Positions 7,449 through 16,192 are shown, counted from the stretch's first letter. The stretch is DNA of 64,000 nucleotides from Agrobacterium tumefaciens (GCF_005221325.1 NZ_CP039889.1:372001-436000); one strand, 5' to 3'. Numbers and translations: made by a program. The notes: generated by a model from the letters alone, not told the origin.

Positions 7449-7937
7449 ATGGCCAAGGAAATCGAACGGAAGTTTCTTGTTGCAGGCGGTGAATGGCGCG
7501 ATGAGGTGACGCATAGCATGGCTTTTCAGCAGGCATATGTCGCTTCGCTGGAAAATCGCTCGGTCCGGGTCAGGATCGTCGACGGGCGTGATGCGACACT
7601 GACCATCAAGATCGGCGCAAGCGCGCTTGTCCGCGATGAATATGAATATTCAATTCCCCTCAAAGACGCGGAAGAGCTGATGGCGAGCGCACCGGGCGTG
7701 GTGATCGAGAAGACGCGCCACACCGTGGACCATGGCGGTTTCACCTGGGAGGTGGATGTTTTCGAAGGAAAATATCGCGGCCTGGTCGTGGCGGAAGTCG
7801 AGATGAATGATGAGAACGCCACTCCCGATCTGCCATCCTGGTTGGGCAGGGAAGTAACAGGAGACAAGCGCTTCTCCAACCAGTCGCTCGCCATGGACTG
7901 TCCGAACGGAGACCTGTCGGATGCCTTTCAGAATTGA
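7449..7937 (+). CDS. CYTH domain protein (triphosphate tunnel metalloenzyme)
   Basis: 162 residues opening with MAKEIERKFLV, whose ExExK is the family signature. Further tunnel residues follow: SVRVRIVDGRDATLTIK, RDEYEYSIPL, VIEKTRHTV, WEVDVFEGKYRGLVVAEVE and a final TGDKRFSNQSLA. CYTH enzymes hydrolyse inorganic triphosphate or other triphosphates with Mg2+ or Mn2+ in a beta-barrel tunnel. The gene overlaps the CHAD gene by 17 bases. The fused CYTH-CHAD arrangement is common elsewhere, so the two products probably work together. Substrate unknown. The short form (no C-terminal extension) matches bacterial TTMs. Confidence 0.9.
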   Translation: MAKEIERKFLVAGGEWRDEVTHSMAFQQAYVASLENRSVRVRIVDGRDATLTIKIGASALVRDEYEYSIPLKDAEELMASAPGVVIEKTRHTVDHGGFTWEVDVFEGKYRGLVVAEVEMNDENATPDLPSWLGREVTGDKRFSNQSLAMDCPNGDLSDAFQN

Positions 7938-8829
7938 TCCGAAAAAGCCCTTCGGCGATGAGATCCGCCGGGCCGGACTAGAGCTGATCGGCGATGCAGT
8001 CACCATCCTGCGCGACCAGCCATCGGGATCGCGTGAGGCCGTGCACGATGCCCGCAAGCGCTTCAAGCGGCTGCGGGCGCTCTACCGCCTGATCCGCAAG
8101 GCTGCTCCCGATTTCGCCCGCGAGGAAAATGCCCGCTTCCGAGATATCGCCCGCTCGCTCGCCTTTGCGCGCGATGCGACGGCGCTCGTGGAAACCGCAG
8201 AATATCTCGAGGCTTTTGCGCTTTCCGACACGCAGGGCGAGGCATTGCGGTCAGTCACCATCATGCTGCGCGAACGCCGCGACGATGCCCTTGACCACGA
8301 AGCAGGTCTCGATGAGGCGATTGCAGCGGCTATCACTGGCTGCGAGGCGGGACGCGAAAGGCTGGAAGCCGTTTCCCTGCCGGACGACGTGAAAAGGACC
8401 GCAAGACTGGTGAAAACCAGCTGGGCGAAACAGAGGGGCAAAGCGCGCAAGGCGCTCTCCTGTTGTCGCGAGCAGGCGGATGTCGAACATTTTCATGAAT
8501 TGCGCAAGGCGGGCCAGACCTACTGGATGCATCTTGGCCTGATGCGCCGCATCTGGCCCTCCGCCATGCGCGCCAAGCGCGCCGACACCAAGCGGCTGGT
8601 CGATATTCTCGGCCACGAGCATGATCTCTCCGTCCTCGCCGCCATCGCCGACCGGGAGCCGGACCGTTTCGGCAATGGCGAGCGGCTGGCCCTGCTACTC
8701 GCAGCGATCATAGAGCGGCAGCAGGCGCTGCGTGCCGAAGGCCTTGAACTGGCGGACGAGGTGTTTTCCGAATCTGCCCACACGGAAAGCCGCATTGTCG
8801 GCCAGTTGTGGCGGCAGGCGGCGAAATAG
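7921..8829 (+). CDS. CHAD domain protein
   Basis: 302 residues, mostly helical and rich in Arg, Lys and conserved His. VHDARKRFKRLRALYRLIRK (about 41-60) and HFHELRKAGQTYWMHLGLM with DILGHEHDLSVLA mark the two halves of the CHAD (conserved histidine alpha-helical) domain. CHAD proteins bind inorganic polyphosphate and are often linked with CYTH triphosphatases. Overlap with the upstream CYTH gene indicates translational coupling. A role in polyphosphate binding is the family expectation, not shown by the sequence itself. Confidence 0.9.
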   Translation: MPFRIDPKKPFGDEIRRAGLELIGDAVTILRDQPSGSREAVHDARKRFKRLRALYRLIRKAAPDFAREENARFRDIARSLAFARDATALVETAEYLEAFALSDTQGEALRSVTIMLRERRDDALDHEAGLDEAIAAAITGCEAGRERLEAVSLPDDVKRTARLVKTSWAKQRGKARKALSCCREQADVEHFHELRKAGQTYWMHLGLMRRIWPSAMRAKRADTKRLVDILGHEHDLSVLAAIADREPDRFGNGERLALLLAAIIERQQALRAEGLELADEVFSESAHTESRIVGQLWRQAAK

Positions 8830-8887
8830 GTGGGAGTGCTGTGTGCTGTGCAGTCGCGACGAGCATACCGCCCGGGGTGCCCGCAAG

Positions 8888-8916
8888 ATTGCAAGGCGGC
8901 TGTGGGGCCTTGCAAT
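8888..8916. other. Perfect 10-bp hairpin in the gap before the peptide ABC operon
   Basis: ATTGCAAGGC and GCCTTGCAAT pair perfectly around a 9-base loop, 59 bases after the CHAD stop. No T run follows on either strand. It may still end or protect the CYTH/CHAD transcript. The rest of the 320-base gap (8830-9149) shows no other feature that I can support. Confidence 0.45.
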
Positions 8917-9149
8917 GAAGCCTCCCTCACAAGCCCGAGGATAACGTCGAGTATTGAGGATCGCCTCCAGCAGTCTCGCAAGCTGATTGCGTGTAAAGCA
9001 TACTGTTTCCCCAAACAGCGCCGCAACGTAAAAACATTGCTGTAAAGCCAGTGATTTAACGTGGACACTGCCGAGGTTGCGGCTTTAGGATCGGCCTGAC
9101 CGCCATTGTCGCAACAACGCCGTCTCGCCCTCATTTCGGAGTGAAATTC

Positions 9150-10757
9150 ATGTCGCCTGTCCAGCTGTCCCGCCGCTCGCTTCTCAAGACCTCGCTTGCT
9201 CTTGCCGCAACCACGGGATTGGCAGGAATTGCCGCAGCGCAGGAAAAATCCGGGGGAAGGCTGATCGTCGCGGCCGATTCCGAGCCGAAAAACCTCAACC
9301 CGGCCATCGTCGCCTCCAATGGCGTGTTTTATATCGCCAGCAAGATCGTCGAGCCGCTGGCGGAAGCCTCCTTTAATGGCAAGGACGGGCTGGAACCGCG
9401 GCTTGCCACCGAATGGCAGGGATCGGATGATGGCCTCAGCGCCACCTTCAAGCTGCGCGAGGGCGTGACCTGGCATGACGGCAAGCCCTTCACCTCGGCG
9501 GACGTGGCGTTTTCGGCGCTCTCCGTGTGGAAACCGCTGCAGAACCTTGGGCGGCTGGTCTTCGCCAATCTCGAAAAGGTGGAAACGCCCGATGACCACA
9601 CGGCCGTCTTCCATTTCTCCAAACCCACGCCGTTCCAGCTCATCCGCAATGCGCTGCCGGTGGTCACCAGCGTCGTGCCGAAACATCTCTATGAGGGCAC
9701 TGATATTGCCGCCAATCAGGCCAATACCAAACCGGTCGGCACTGGTCCCTTCGTGTTTGCCGAATATAAGCCCGGCGAATATTACCGCCTGACCCGCAAT
9801 CCCAATTACTGGGCTAAGAACCAGCCGCAGCTCGACGAGATCATCTATCGCGTCTTGCCGGACCGCGCGGGCGCGGCCTCGGCGCTGGAAGCGGAAGAAA
9901 TCCAGCTGGCCGCCTTCTCCGCCGTGCCGCTGGCTGATCTTGCCCGCATTGCCAAGCAGCCCGGCATCAAGGTGATCGCCGACGGCTACGAGGCGCTGAC
10001 CTATCAGCTGGTGGTGGAAATCAACCACCGCCGCAAGGAACTGGCCGACCTCAAGGTCAGAAAGGCCATCGCCCATGCCATCGACAAGAAATTCGTCATC
10101 GACAAGGTGTTCCTGGGTTATGCCACGGCATCGACAGGGCCGGTGCCGAAAAACGCCCCGGAATTTTATACCGACGATGTCGAGACCTATGATTTCGACG
10201 TCGCCAAGGCCAACGCCCTGCTGGACGAGGCCGGTTATGCGCGCGGACCGAACGGGACGCGTTTCTCGCTGAAGCTGCTGCCCGCACCCTATTTCAATGA
10301 AACCAAGCAGTTCGGCTCCTATCTGCGTCAGGCGCTCCAGGAGATCGGTATCGATGCCGAGCTGGTCAATAATGACGCCGCCGCACACCAGAAGGCCGTC
10401 TATACCGACCACGCCTTCGATCTCGCCATTGCACCGCCGGTGTTCCGCGGCGATCCGGCGATCTCGACCACCATTCTCGTGCGCTCCGGCATTCCGGCAG
10501 GCGTTGGTTTTTCCAATCAGGGCGGATACGAGAACAAGACGCTGGACGAATTGATCGACAGGGCAGCGCAAACCGTGGATACGGCTGCGCGGACAGCACT
10601 TTACAAGGATTTCCAGAAACAGGTCGTCGCCGATCTGCCGCTGATCAATGTCGCCGAATGGGGTTTCATCACGGTGGCGCGCGACACGGTCAAACATGTC
10701 GCCAGCAATCCGCGCTGGGCGGTTTCCAACTGGGCGGATACGGCGGTCGATAGCTGA
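9150..10757 (+). CDS. Peptide-type ABC transporter substrate-binding protein
   Basis: 535 residues from the ATG at 9150 (GGAG 8 bases upstream; a GTG at 9141 is the alternative). The N-terminus has a twin-arginine-like signal, SRRSLLKTSLALAATTGLAGIAAAQ. The mature protein is an SBP family 5 (DppA/OppA type): LIVAADSEPKNLNPAIVASNG, GLEPRLATEW, FKLREGVTWHDGKPFTSADVAFS and the conserved KPVGTGPFVFAEYKPGEYYRLTRNPNYW. It would bind an oligopeptide or similar solute in the periplasm. First gene of a six-gene operon with both permeases, both ATPases and an aminotransferase. The ligand is not predictable. Confidence 0.92.
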   Translation: MSPVQLSRRSLLKTSLALAATTGLAGIAAAQEKSGGRLIVAADSEPKNLNPAIVASNGVFYIASKIVEPLAEASFNGKDGLEPRLATEWQGSDDGLSATFKLREGVTWHDGKPFTSADVAFSALSVWKPLQNLGRLVFANLEKVETPDDHTAVFHFSKPTPFQLIRNALPVVTSVVPKHLYEGTDIAANQANTKPVGTGPFVFAEYKPGEYYRLTRNPNYWAKNQPQLDEIIYRVLPDRAGAASALEAEEIQLAAFSAVPLADLARIAKQPGIKVIADGYEALTYQLVVEINHRRKELADLKVRKAIAHAIDKKFVIDKVFLGYATASTGPVPKNAPEFYTDDVETYDFDVAKANALLDEAGYARGPNGTRFSLKLLPAPYFNETKQFGSYLRQALQEIGIDAELVNNDAAAHQKAVYTDHAFDLAIAPPVFRGDPAISTTILVRSGIPAGVGFSNQGGYENKTLDELIDRAAQTVDTAARTALYKDFQKQVVADLPLINVAEWGFITVARDTVKHVASNPRWAVSNWADTAVDS

Positions 10758-10766
10758 GGCAGCGCC

Positions 10767-11756
10767 GTGAGACGCACGGCGACATTGCTGCGGCGAAGGG
10801 CGATCAGCGCCATTCCGGTGCTGCTGATCGTTCTCATCTTCACCTTCGTCCTGCTTGAAAATGCCTCCGGTGATGCGGTGGATGCCTATCTCGTTTCCAT
10901 TGGCGGCGGCGATGCCGGGCTGCGGGATGCGCTGCGCGAGCAATATGGCCTCAATGGTTCGATGCTGGCGCGTTTCTGGCTTTATGCCAGTTCGGTGCTG
11001 CGGCTCGATTTCGGCTGGTCGCTCGCCTTTGACCGGCCGGTGCTGGGGCTGATCCTCGAGCGGCTGCCGAATACACTGCTCCTGATGGGCAGCGCGACCG
11101 CACTCGCCTTCATCGCCGGCACCGCGCTCGGCATCATCGCCGGCGCGCGCCTCGGCGGGCTGACGGATCGTGTCCTTTCAACGCTTTCGCTTGCACTTTA
11201 CGCCACGCCCGGTTTCTGGCTCGGCCTCGTGCTTGCCATCGTCTTTGCCGTGCAGCTTCGCTGGCTGCCGACCTCAGGCATCGAAACAATCGCCTCGGGC
11301 AAGCAGGGTTTTGCAAGGGCGCTGGATATCGCCCGCCATCTCGTCCTGCCGGTCGCCAGCCTCGGCCTCATCTATCTGGCCCTGTTCCTGCGCGTCATGC
11401 GCACCGCCATGGCGGCCGTCTGGCCGCTGGATTTCGTGCTGTTTGCAGAGGCCAAGGGGCTTTCCAGAGGGCGGGTCGTGCTGCGTCACGTTGCCCGCAA
11501 CGCGGCGCTTCCGCTCGTTACCGTGCTTGGCCTGCAGGCCGCGACCATGCTGGGGGGCAGCGTGGTGATCGAAAGTGTCTTTGCCATTCCCGGTTTCGGC
11601 CGGCTGGCGCAGGAGGCCGTCAGTGGCCGAGATACGCCGCTGTTGATGGGCATTATCCTAACCAGCGCCGTCTTCGTCATCCTCGTCAATCTCGCCGTCG
11701 ATATTCTCTATTCCGTTCTCGATCCGCGCATCGGCAGCGGGGAGAGTGCGGCATGA
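10767..11756 (+). CDS. Peptide-type ABC transporter permease (DppB-like)
   Basis: 329 residues from a GTG start nine bases after the binding-protein stop. It has the DppB layout: an N-terminal helix (AISAIPVLLIVLIFTFVLLENASGD), a periplasmic stretch with LREQYGLNGSMLARFWLYASSVLRLDFGWSL, then five helices. The EAA loop that contacts the ATPase is LFAEAKGLSRGRVVLRHVARNAALPL, followed by GGSVVIESVFAIPGFGRL. It forms the inner membrane channel with the next gene product. The stop overlaps that gene's start. Confidence 0.92.
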   Translation: MRRTATLLRRRAISAIPVLLIVLIFTFVLLENASGDAVDAYLVSIGGGDAGLRDALREQYGLNGSMLARFWLYASSVLRLDFGWSLAFDRPVLGLILERLPNTLLLMGSATALAFIAGTALGIIAGARLGGLTDRVLSTLSLALYATPGFWLGLVLAIVFAVQLRWLPTSGIETIASGKQGFARALDIARHLVLPVASLGLIYLALFLRVMRTAMAAVWPLDFVLFAEAKGLSRGRVVLRHVARNAALPLVTVLGLQAATMLGGSVVIESVFAIPGFGRLAQEAVSGRDTPLLMGIILTSAVFVILVNLAVDILYSVLDPRIGSGESAA

Positions 11757-12583
11757 GTTTCGCTCTCCGGCTCCTGCGCAGTTTCGAAGGCGTGACTGGC
11801 TTCATCATTCTCGCACTGCTTGTGGTGACCGCGCTCGCCGCTCCGCTTGTGTTTCCCGGCGATCCGCTGGCCATTATCAGCGAGCCGCTGATTGCACCTT
11901 TCACGGATGCGACCCTGCCGCTCGGCACTGACCGGCTGGGCCGCAATGTGCTGGCCGAACTTGCCCACGGCGCGCAGGCATCCCTTCTCGTCGGCATCGG
12001 TGCGGCCGCCGCAGCACTTGTGATTGGCACCGTCATCGGCACGATCGCCGGTTTTGCCGGCGGTCTCGTCGATGAAGCGCTGATGCGCGTCACCGATGCC
12101 TTCCAGATCGTGCCGAATTTCTTGCTGGCGCTCGCCTTCGTCAGCACCATCGGCCCTTCCATGCCCATCGTCATTCTGGCCATAGCGCTCGGTGCTTGGG
12201 CTGATCCGGCGCGGCTGATGCGGGCGCAGGTGTTGAGCATCCGCGAGCGCGATTATGTGCAATCCGCCCGCGCCATCGGCATGCATCCGCTGGAAATCGC
12301 CTTCCGGCAAATATTGCCCAATGCCCTGCCGCCGGTTCTGGCGCTCGCCGCCATCATCGTCGCCGCCGCTATCCTCACCGAGGCGGCGCTGTCCTTCCTC
12401 GGGCTTGGCGATCCCAATATCGTCACCTGGGGGTCGATGATCGCGGAAGGACGCAACGTGCTCCGCTCAGCCGCGTTCCTGTCCGTCATCCCCGGCATCG
12501 GCCTGCTGGTCACGGTGCTCGGCGTCTATCTTCTCGGAGAAGGCATCAACAAGGCGATGGCGACGAGGAGGCAGGCACCATGA
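11753..12583 (+). CDS. Peptide-type ABC transporter permease (DppC-like)
   Basis: 276 residues, overlapping the DppB-like stop by four bases. The DppC features are LGTDRLGRNVLAELAHGAQASLLVG near residue 60, the EAA loop YVQSARAIGMHPLEIAFRQILPNALPPV, and AAILTEAALSFLGLGDPNIVTWGSMIAEGR. Second half of the membrane channel of the importer. The short N-terminus before the first helix is normal for the family. Confidence 0.92.
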   Translation: MSFALRLLRSFEGVTGFIILALLVVTALAAPLVFPGDPLAIISEPLIAPFTDATLPLGTDRLGRNVLAELAHGAQASLLVGIGAAAAALVIGTVIGTIAGFAGGLVDEALMRVTDAFQIVPNFLLALAFVSTIGPSMPIVILAIALGAWADPARLMRAQVLSIRERDYVQSARAIGMHPLEIAFRQILPNALPPVLALAAIIVAAAILTEAALSFLGLGDPNIVTWGSMIAEGRNVLRSAAFLSVIPGIGLLVTVLGVYLLGEGINKAMATRRQAP

Positions 12584-13383
12584 GCGGCAACGCCCTTTGC
12601 CGGATCGACGATCTCAGCGTCCGTTATAGAGCGGCCGACGCACCGGCGCTGCGCAAGGTTTCACTGACGATACGGCAGGGACAAAGGCTGGCGATCATCG
12701 GCGAAAGCGGCTCGGGCAAATCCACACTCGGCAAGGCAATCGCCGGGCTTCTGCCCGCAAGCGCGCAGGTTTCGGGCGATATTTCCTGGAGCCGCGACAG
12801 CGGTCTTTTCACCGGCAGACCGCTGCCGGGCCGCGATATCGGCACGATCTTTCAGGATACCGGCGCGACGCTGAACCCGGTTCTGACCATCGGCGAACAG
12901 GTGGCGGAAGGCGCCGTGCGGCATCTCGGTCTCTCCTGGCGGCAGGGGCGCGATCTTGCCCGCGATCTTCTGGAACGGGTGCGGCTGCCGCATCCCTCCC
13001 ATCTGCTCTCCGCCTATCCGCACCAGCTTTCCGGCGGGCAGAGGCAACGTGTGGCGATTGCCGCCGCCATTGCAGCGCGCCCTTCGATCCTGATTGCCGA
13101 CGAGGCGACGAGCGCGCTCGACACGGTAACCCAGGCGGCCATCGCCACCCTTCTCGACGATCTCGTGCGCGAGGAAGAAAGAACGCTTGTGTTCATCACC
13201 CATGATATCGGCCTTGCCTCAAGCCTTGCCGACGACATCGCTGTTTTAAGCGCCGGCGAGCTGGTGGAACACGGCCCGGCGCGGCGGGTGCTTTCCGCGC
13301 CCGCGCATGCCTATACCCGGGCGCTGCTTGCCGATTATCTCGATCTTTCGACCCCGCTGCTCGTCAGCGAGGCCGTGCCATGA
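12580..13383 (+). CDS. Peptide-type ABC transporter ATPase (DppD-like)
   Basis: 267 residues. Walker A GESGSGKST (residues 41-49), Q loop in IGTIFQDTGATLNPVLTIGEQ, signature LSGGQRQRVAIAAAI, Walker B ILIADEATSALD and the switch His in VFITHDIGLA. It hydrolyses ATP to drive the importer, pairing with the next gene's ATPase. Slightly shorter than most DppD proteins (about 320), because it lacks most of the C-terminal oligopeptide-transporter extension. Four-base overlaps on both sides. Confidence 0.92.
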   Translation: MSGNALCRIDDLSVRYRAADAPALRKVSLTIRQGQRLAIIGESGSGKSTLGKAIAGLLPASAQVSGDISWSRDSGLFTGRPLPGRDIGTIFQDTGATLNPVLTIGEQVAEGAVRHLGLSWRQGRDLARDLLERVRLPHPSHLLSAYPHQLSGGQRQRVAIAAAIAARPSILIADEATSALDTVTQAAIATLLDDLVREEERTLVFITHDIGLASSLADDIAVLSAGELVEHGPARRVLSAPAHAYTRALLADYLDLSTPLLVSEAVP

Positions 13384-14165
13384 ATGAAACCCTTCTGAGC
13401 GTGGACGGCCTTTCCAAGACCTACCGCACCGGCGCAAGAACGGTGGCGGCGCTTTCCGATATCTCGTTTTCGCTCAAGCGCGGCGAGACGCTGGGCCTTG
13501 CCGGCCCCTCCGGCTGCGGGAAATCGACACTGGCGCGCATCCTCATGCGGCTGATCCCCGCCGACGAAGGCACGGTCCGTTTCGAAAACCGCAACTGGCT
13601 CTCGCTTGGCGGCAGTGCATTGCGCACCGCCCGGCAGCAGATGCAGATGGTGTTTCAGGATACGCATGGCGCCTTCAACCCACGCGCCACCGTCGAGGAT
13701 GCCATAAGCGAGCCGCTGCGCATTCACCGCATCGTTCAGAGACGCGAGCGCCCGGCGGAAATACGCCGCCTTCTCGAGCGTGTCGGCCTGCCCGGTGCCT
13801 ATGCCGGTCGCTCCGTCTTCGAACTTTCGGGCGGGCAGAGGCAGCGTGTGGCGATTGCCCGCGCCATTGCGCTCAAGCCGTCGCTTCTCATTATGGACGA
13901 AGCGGTTTCGGCGCTCGATGTTTCGGTTCGCCGGCAGATTCTCGAACTACTGGTGGAAATCCAGCAGGAAACGGCGATTTCCTGTATTTTCGTTTCCCAC
14001 GATCTCGCGGTCATCCGCGCCGTCTGCCACCGTGTCGCCATCATGGAGGCGGGGCGGATCGTCGAAATCGGCGGGACCGAAGCTATCATTTCCGCCCCGC
14101 AATCCTCGATCGCCAGAAGCCTGATCGACGCCGCACCGCGGCTCACCACCACCATGCAAGGATAA
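13380..14165 (+). CDS. Peptide-type ABC transporter ATPase (DppF-like)
   Basis: 261 residues. Walker A GPSGCGKST, Q loop MVFQDTHGAFNPRATVEDAI, signature LSGGQRQRVAIARAI, Walker B LLIMDEAVSALD and FVSHDLAVIRAVCHRVAIM. Second ATPase of the importer. The start overlaps the preceding stop by four bases. It ends three bases before the aminotransferase, so that enzyme belongs to the same transcript. Confidence 0.92.
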   Translation: MNETLLSVDGLSKTYRTGARTVAALSDISFSLKRGETLGLAGPSGCGKSTLARILMRLIPADEGTVRFENRNWLSLGGSALRTARQQMQMVFQDTHGAFNPRATVEDAISEPLRIHRIVQRRERPAEIRRLLERVGLPGAYAGRSVFELSGGQRQRVAIARAIALKPSLLIMDEAVSALDVSVRRQILELLVEIQQETAISCIFVSHDLAVIRAVCHRVAIMEAGRIVEIGGTEAIISAPQSSIARSLIDAAPRLTTTMQG

Positions 14166-14168
14166 GAC

Positions 14169-15287
14169 ATGCCCGCCCCGGATTACGCATTGCTTCTCGA
14201 CCCGCCCGCCTTCCCCGCCGAGCGTTACGCCGTGCTGGCCGATCGGCTGGCCGCCCTGATGGGCACGAAAAACGATGTGCTGCTGATACAGGCCGAGGCT
14301 GTACTCGCGCTCGAGGCGGCGGCCACCAGCCTCGCGCGGCCGGGGCTGAAGGCGCTTAACATCGTCACCAGCCCCTATGGCGCATGGTTCGGCGGCTGGC
14401 TGGAGAGGGGCGGCGCGACGGTACGCAACCTGACGGCCAGCCCGGCAAAGCCGGTGACGCTCGCCGAGGTGGAACGGGCGCTGGATGAAGGGCCGGGGTT
14501 CGATCTTCTCGCTATCGTGCATGCGGAATCGGCAAGCGGCATTCTCAACCCCCTGCCCGCCATTGCCGCGCTCGCGAAAGACAGAGGCGTCGTCACGCTG
14601 GTTGATGCCGTGGCCTCGATTGGCGGCCACGCCTTTGACGTTGACCGGCTTGGCATCGATATCGCCGTCATCGGCCCGCAGAAAGCGCTGGCCGGCCCGG
14701 CCGGCATATCGGCCATTTCGATCAGCCCAAAAGCGTGGGAACTTCTTTCGCACGACAAGGCGCCCACCAATTCCGTGCTTTCGGTTCTCGACCAGAAGAA
14801 GCTCTGGGTGGATGCGGGCCGCGGCGCGTTGCCCGGAACGCCGGCACCTCTGGAATTTTATGCGCTGGAGGCGGCGCTCGACAGGATCGAGGCGGAGGGG
14901 CTGGATGCCGCCAACGCGCGCCACGAGCGGGCAGCAGCGGCCACCCGTCATGGCATCAGGGAGCTCGGGATCGCCAACTGGGTGGAAGACGCGCACGCGT
15001 CAGCCCTCGTTTCCACGGCGATCCTGCCGGATACCGTCGAAGCCGGAGCGTTTCACGCCGCTGTATCCAGACAGCATGGCGCGGATATTTCCGCCGGCGT
15101 CGGCCCCGGCACGGAGCGGCTGATAAGGCTCAACCACACCGGCCGGCGCGCGCATCCGGAGGCGGTGAAAGCCAATATCGCCGCCGTCGCAAACGCCCTG
15201 AAGACCCTCGGCCATGCCGCAAATACCGATTCCGCGCTGGAAGCGGCCGCAAAGAGCTATTCCGAAGCCGCTTCGAAAGACGTTTGA
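14169..15287 (+). CDS. Class V PLP aminotransferase (serine/alanine-glyoxylate type)
   Basis: 372 residues. PLP-binding markers of fold type I class V: SPYGAWFGGWLERGG, VHAESASGILNP (about 117-128), VDAVASIGG with Asp146 contacting the pyridine nitrogen, and the Schiff-base lysine K172 in GPQKALAGPAG. The C-terminal domain has RLIRLNHTGRRAHPE with the carboxylate-binding Arg. Relatives transfer amino groups between alanine or serine and glyoxylate or pyruvate. As last gene of a peptide-type importer operon it may act on an imported amino compound or on an amino acid released from it. The exact substrate is unknown. Confidence 0.82.
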   Translation: MPAPDYALLLDPPAFPAERYAVLADRLAALMGTKNDVLLIQAEAVLALEAAATSLARPGLKALNIVTSPYGAWFGGWLERGGATVRNLTASPAKPVTLAEVERALDEGPGFDLLAIVHAESASGILNPLPAIAALAKDRGVVTLVDAVASIGGHAFDVDRLGIDIAVIGPQKALAGPAGISAISISPKAWELLSHDKAPTNSVLSVLDQKKLWVDAGRGALPGTPAPLEFYALEAALDRIEAEGLDAANARHERAAAATRHGIRELGIANWVEDAHASALVSTAILPDTVEAGAFHAAVSRQHGADISAGVGPGTERLIRLNHTGRRAHPEAVKANIAAVANALKTLGHAANTDSALEAAAKSYSEAASKDV

Positions 15288-15412
15288 CGGCACGGGTAAA
15301 CATTCATTGCGTGAAATCCGGCACCGTTGGAATGCCAATCACGGCATTGTTGTTAAAAATAGTAGACAAATTCCCCGGCCAATCTTGACGAAATCATGGC
15401 AACGCGCGAAAC

Positions 15413-15428
15413 TTAACACACCGTTAAC
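15413..15428 (+). promoter_or_regulatory. CtrA-type binding site (TTAA-N7-TTAAC)
   Basis: TTAACACACCGTTAAC matches the full CtrA consensus of alphaproteobacteria. It lies 23 bases before the ATG of the small gene at 15452, and a TTGACG hexamer sits at 15385-15390. The site is seen directly; CtrA binding is inference. Confidence 0.55.
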
Positions 15429-15451
15429 TCGCGTGAAGAAGGGAACTGGCC

Positions 15452-15640
15452 ATGGTAGCAGGGTTCAACATGCTCTCCTTTGACCTCTTTGGCATCGGCC
15501 GAAGAATGCCCGTCATCAATGAGCGGGTGGAGACCGAGTTTCAGGACAAGACACCGCGCAGACCGGACGACGAACAGCATGATGACGACCGTGACCAGGA
15601 ATATGAACTGTTCTTCTGGTCGCTTTATCCGGTGATCTAA
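15452..15640 (+). CDS. Small acidic protein of unknown function behind a CtrA-like box
   Basis: 62 residues, MVAGFNMLSFDLFGIGRR..., with a strongly charged centre (PRRPDDEQHDDDRDQEYE) and a hydrophobic end (LFFWSLYPVI). No signal peptide, no membrane helix, no cysteine. An AAGGGA purine stretch lies about 9 bases before the ATG at 15452; the in-frame ATG at 15470 is a weaker alternative. A perfect CtrA-type box just upstream argues that this short frame is expressed. I do not recognise the family. It stands between the aminotransferase operon and an AraC regulator. Confidence 0.5.
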   Translation: MVAGFNMLSFDLFGIGRRMPVINERVETEFQDKTPRRPDDEQHDDDRDQEYELFFWSLYPVI

Positions 15641-15706
15641 ATCACCCGCAGCGGCTCGCCGGCATGAACCTTGCCAAGGACGGCAGGTTCATTCAATGAT
15701 TGCCAC

Positions 15707-16192
15707 ATGCCTTCTGGAAATGAAAAGAACTCTGCAAACAGAGACTTGTTGCTCCTGCGCCGCCTGCTGCGCGCCAGGGATCATATGGACGCGGCACCGC
15801 ATGAGGCATGGCCCGTTTCACGCCTTGCAAAAGTCAGCGGCGCCTCGCAGGCGCATTTCGCAAGATCGTTTCGCGATGCCTTCGGCATACCCCCTCACCG
15901 CTATCTGCTGACCCGCCGGGTGGAGCGCGCCGTGGCGCTTTTGCGCGACACCGATCTTCCAGTCATCGACATCGCCTTGCAGACCGGCTGGAACAGCATC
16001 GGCACATTTGGCCGCGTTTTCCGCGATGTAACCGGGGAGAACCCTAGAGAAGTGCGGCGACAAATGCGGCTTTCCCCTGCCGATCTCGAACAGGTTCCCC
16101 ATTGCTTCGTCAGCGCCGCCCACCGCCCCCATCTCACAATCGCAGTTTCGGAGAAGCGCCGACAGGCGAAAGGCGGTAGGCACGGTGAGTGA
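15707..16192 (+). CDS. AraC family transcriptional regulator, short form
   Basis: 161 residues from the ATG at 15707; an upstream TTG at 15671 and an ATG at 15782 are alternatives and no ribosome site clearly decides. Only the DNA-binding part is present: two helix-turn-helix motifs, VSRLAKVSGASQAHFARSFRDAFGIPPHRYL and VIDIALQTGWNSIGTFGRVFRDVTGENPREVRRQ. No ligand-binding domain precedes them, as in SoxS/MarA-like regulators. The VOC protein gene begins 14 bases downstream and is likely its partner or target. Confidence 0.85.
   Translation: MPSGNEKNSANRDLLLLRRLLRARDHMDAAPHEAWPVSRLAKVSGASQAHFARSFRDAFGIPPHRYLLTRRVERAVALLRDTDLPVIDIALQTGWNSIGTFGRVFRDVTGENPREVRRQMRLSPADLEQVPHCFVSAAHRPHLTIAVSEKRRQAKGGRHGE

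Noticed and set aside
8830..9045. A 71-codon plus-strand frame after the CHAD gene
   Set aside because: It starts at the base after the CHAD stop, has no ribosome site and no protein-like features.
8520..10943. An 807-codon open frame on the minus strand across the CHAD and peptide-binding-protein genes
   Set aside because: It is antisense to two clear genes with recognisable domains and shows no family features; long antisense frames are common in GC-rich codon usage.
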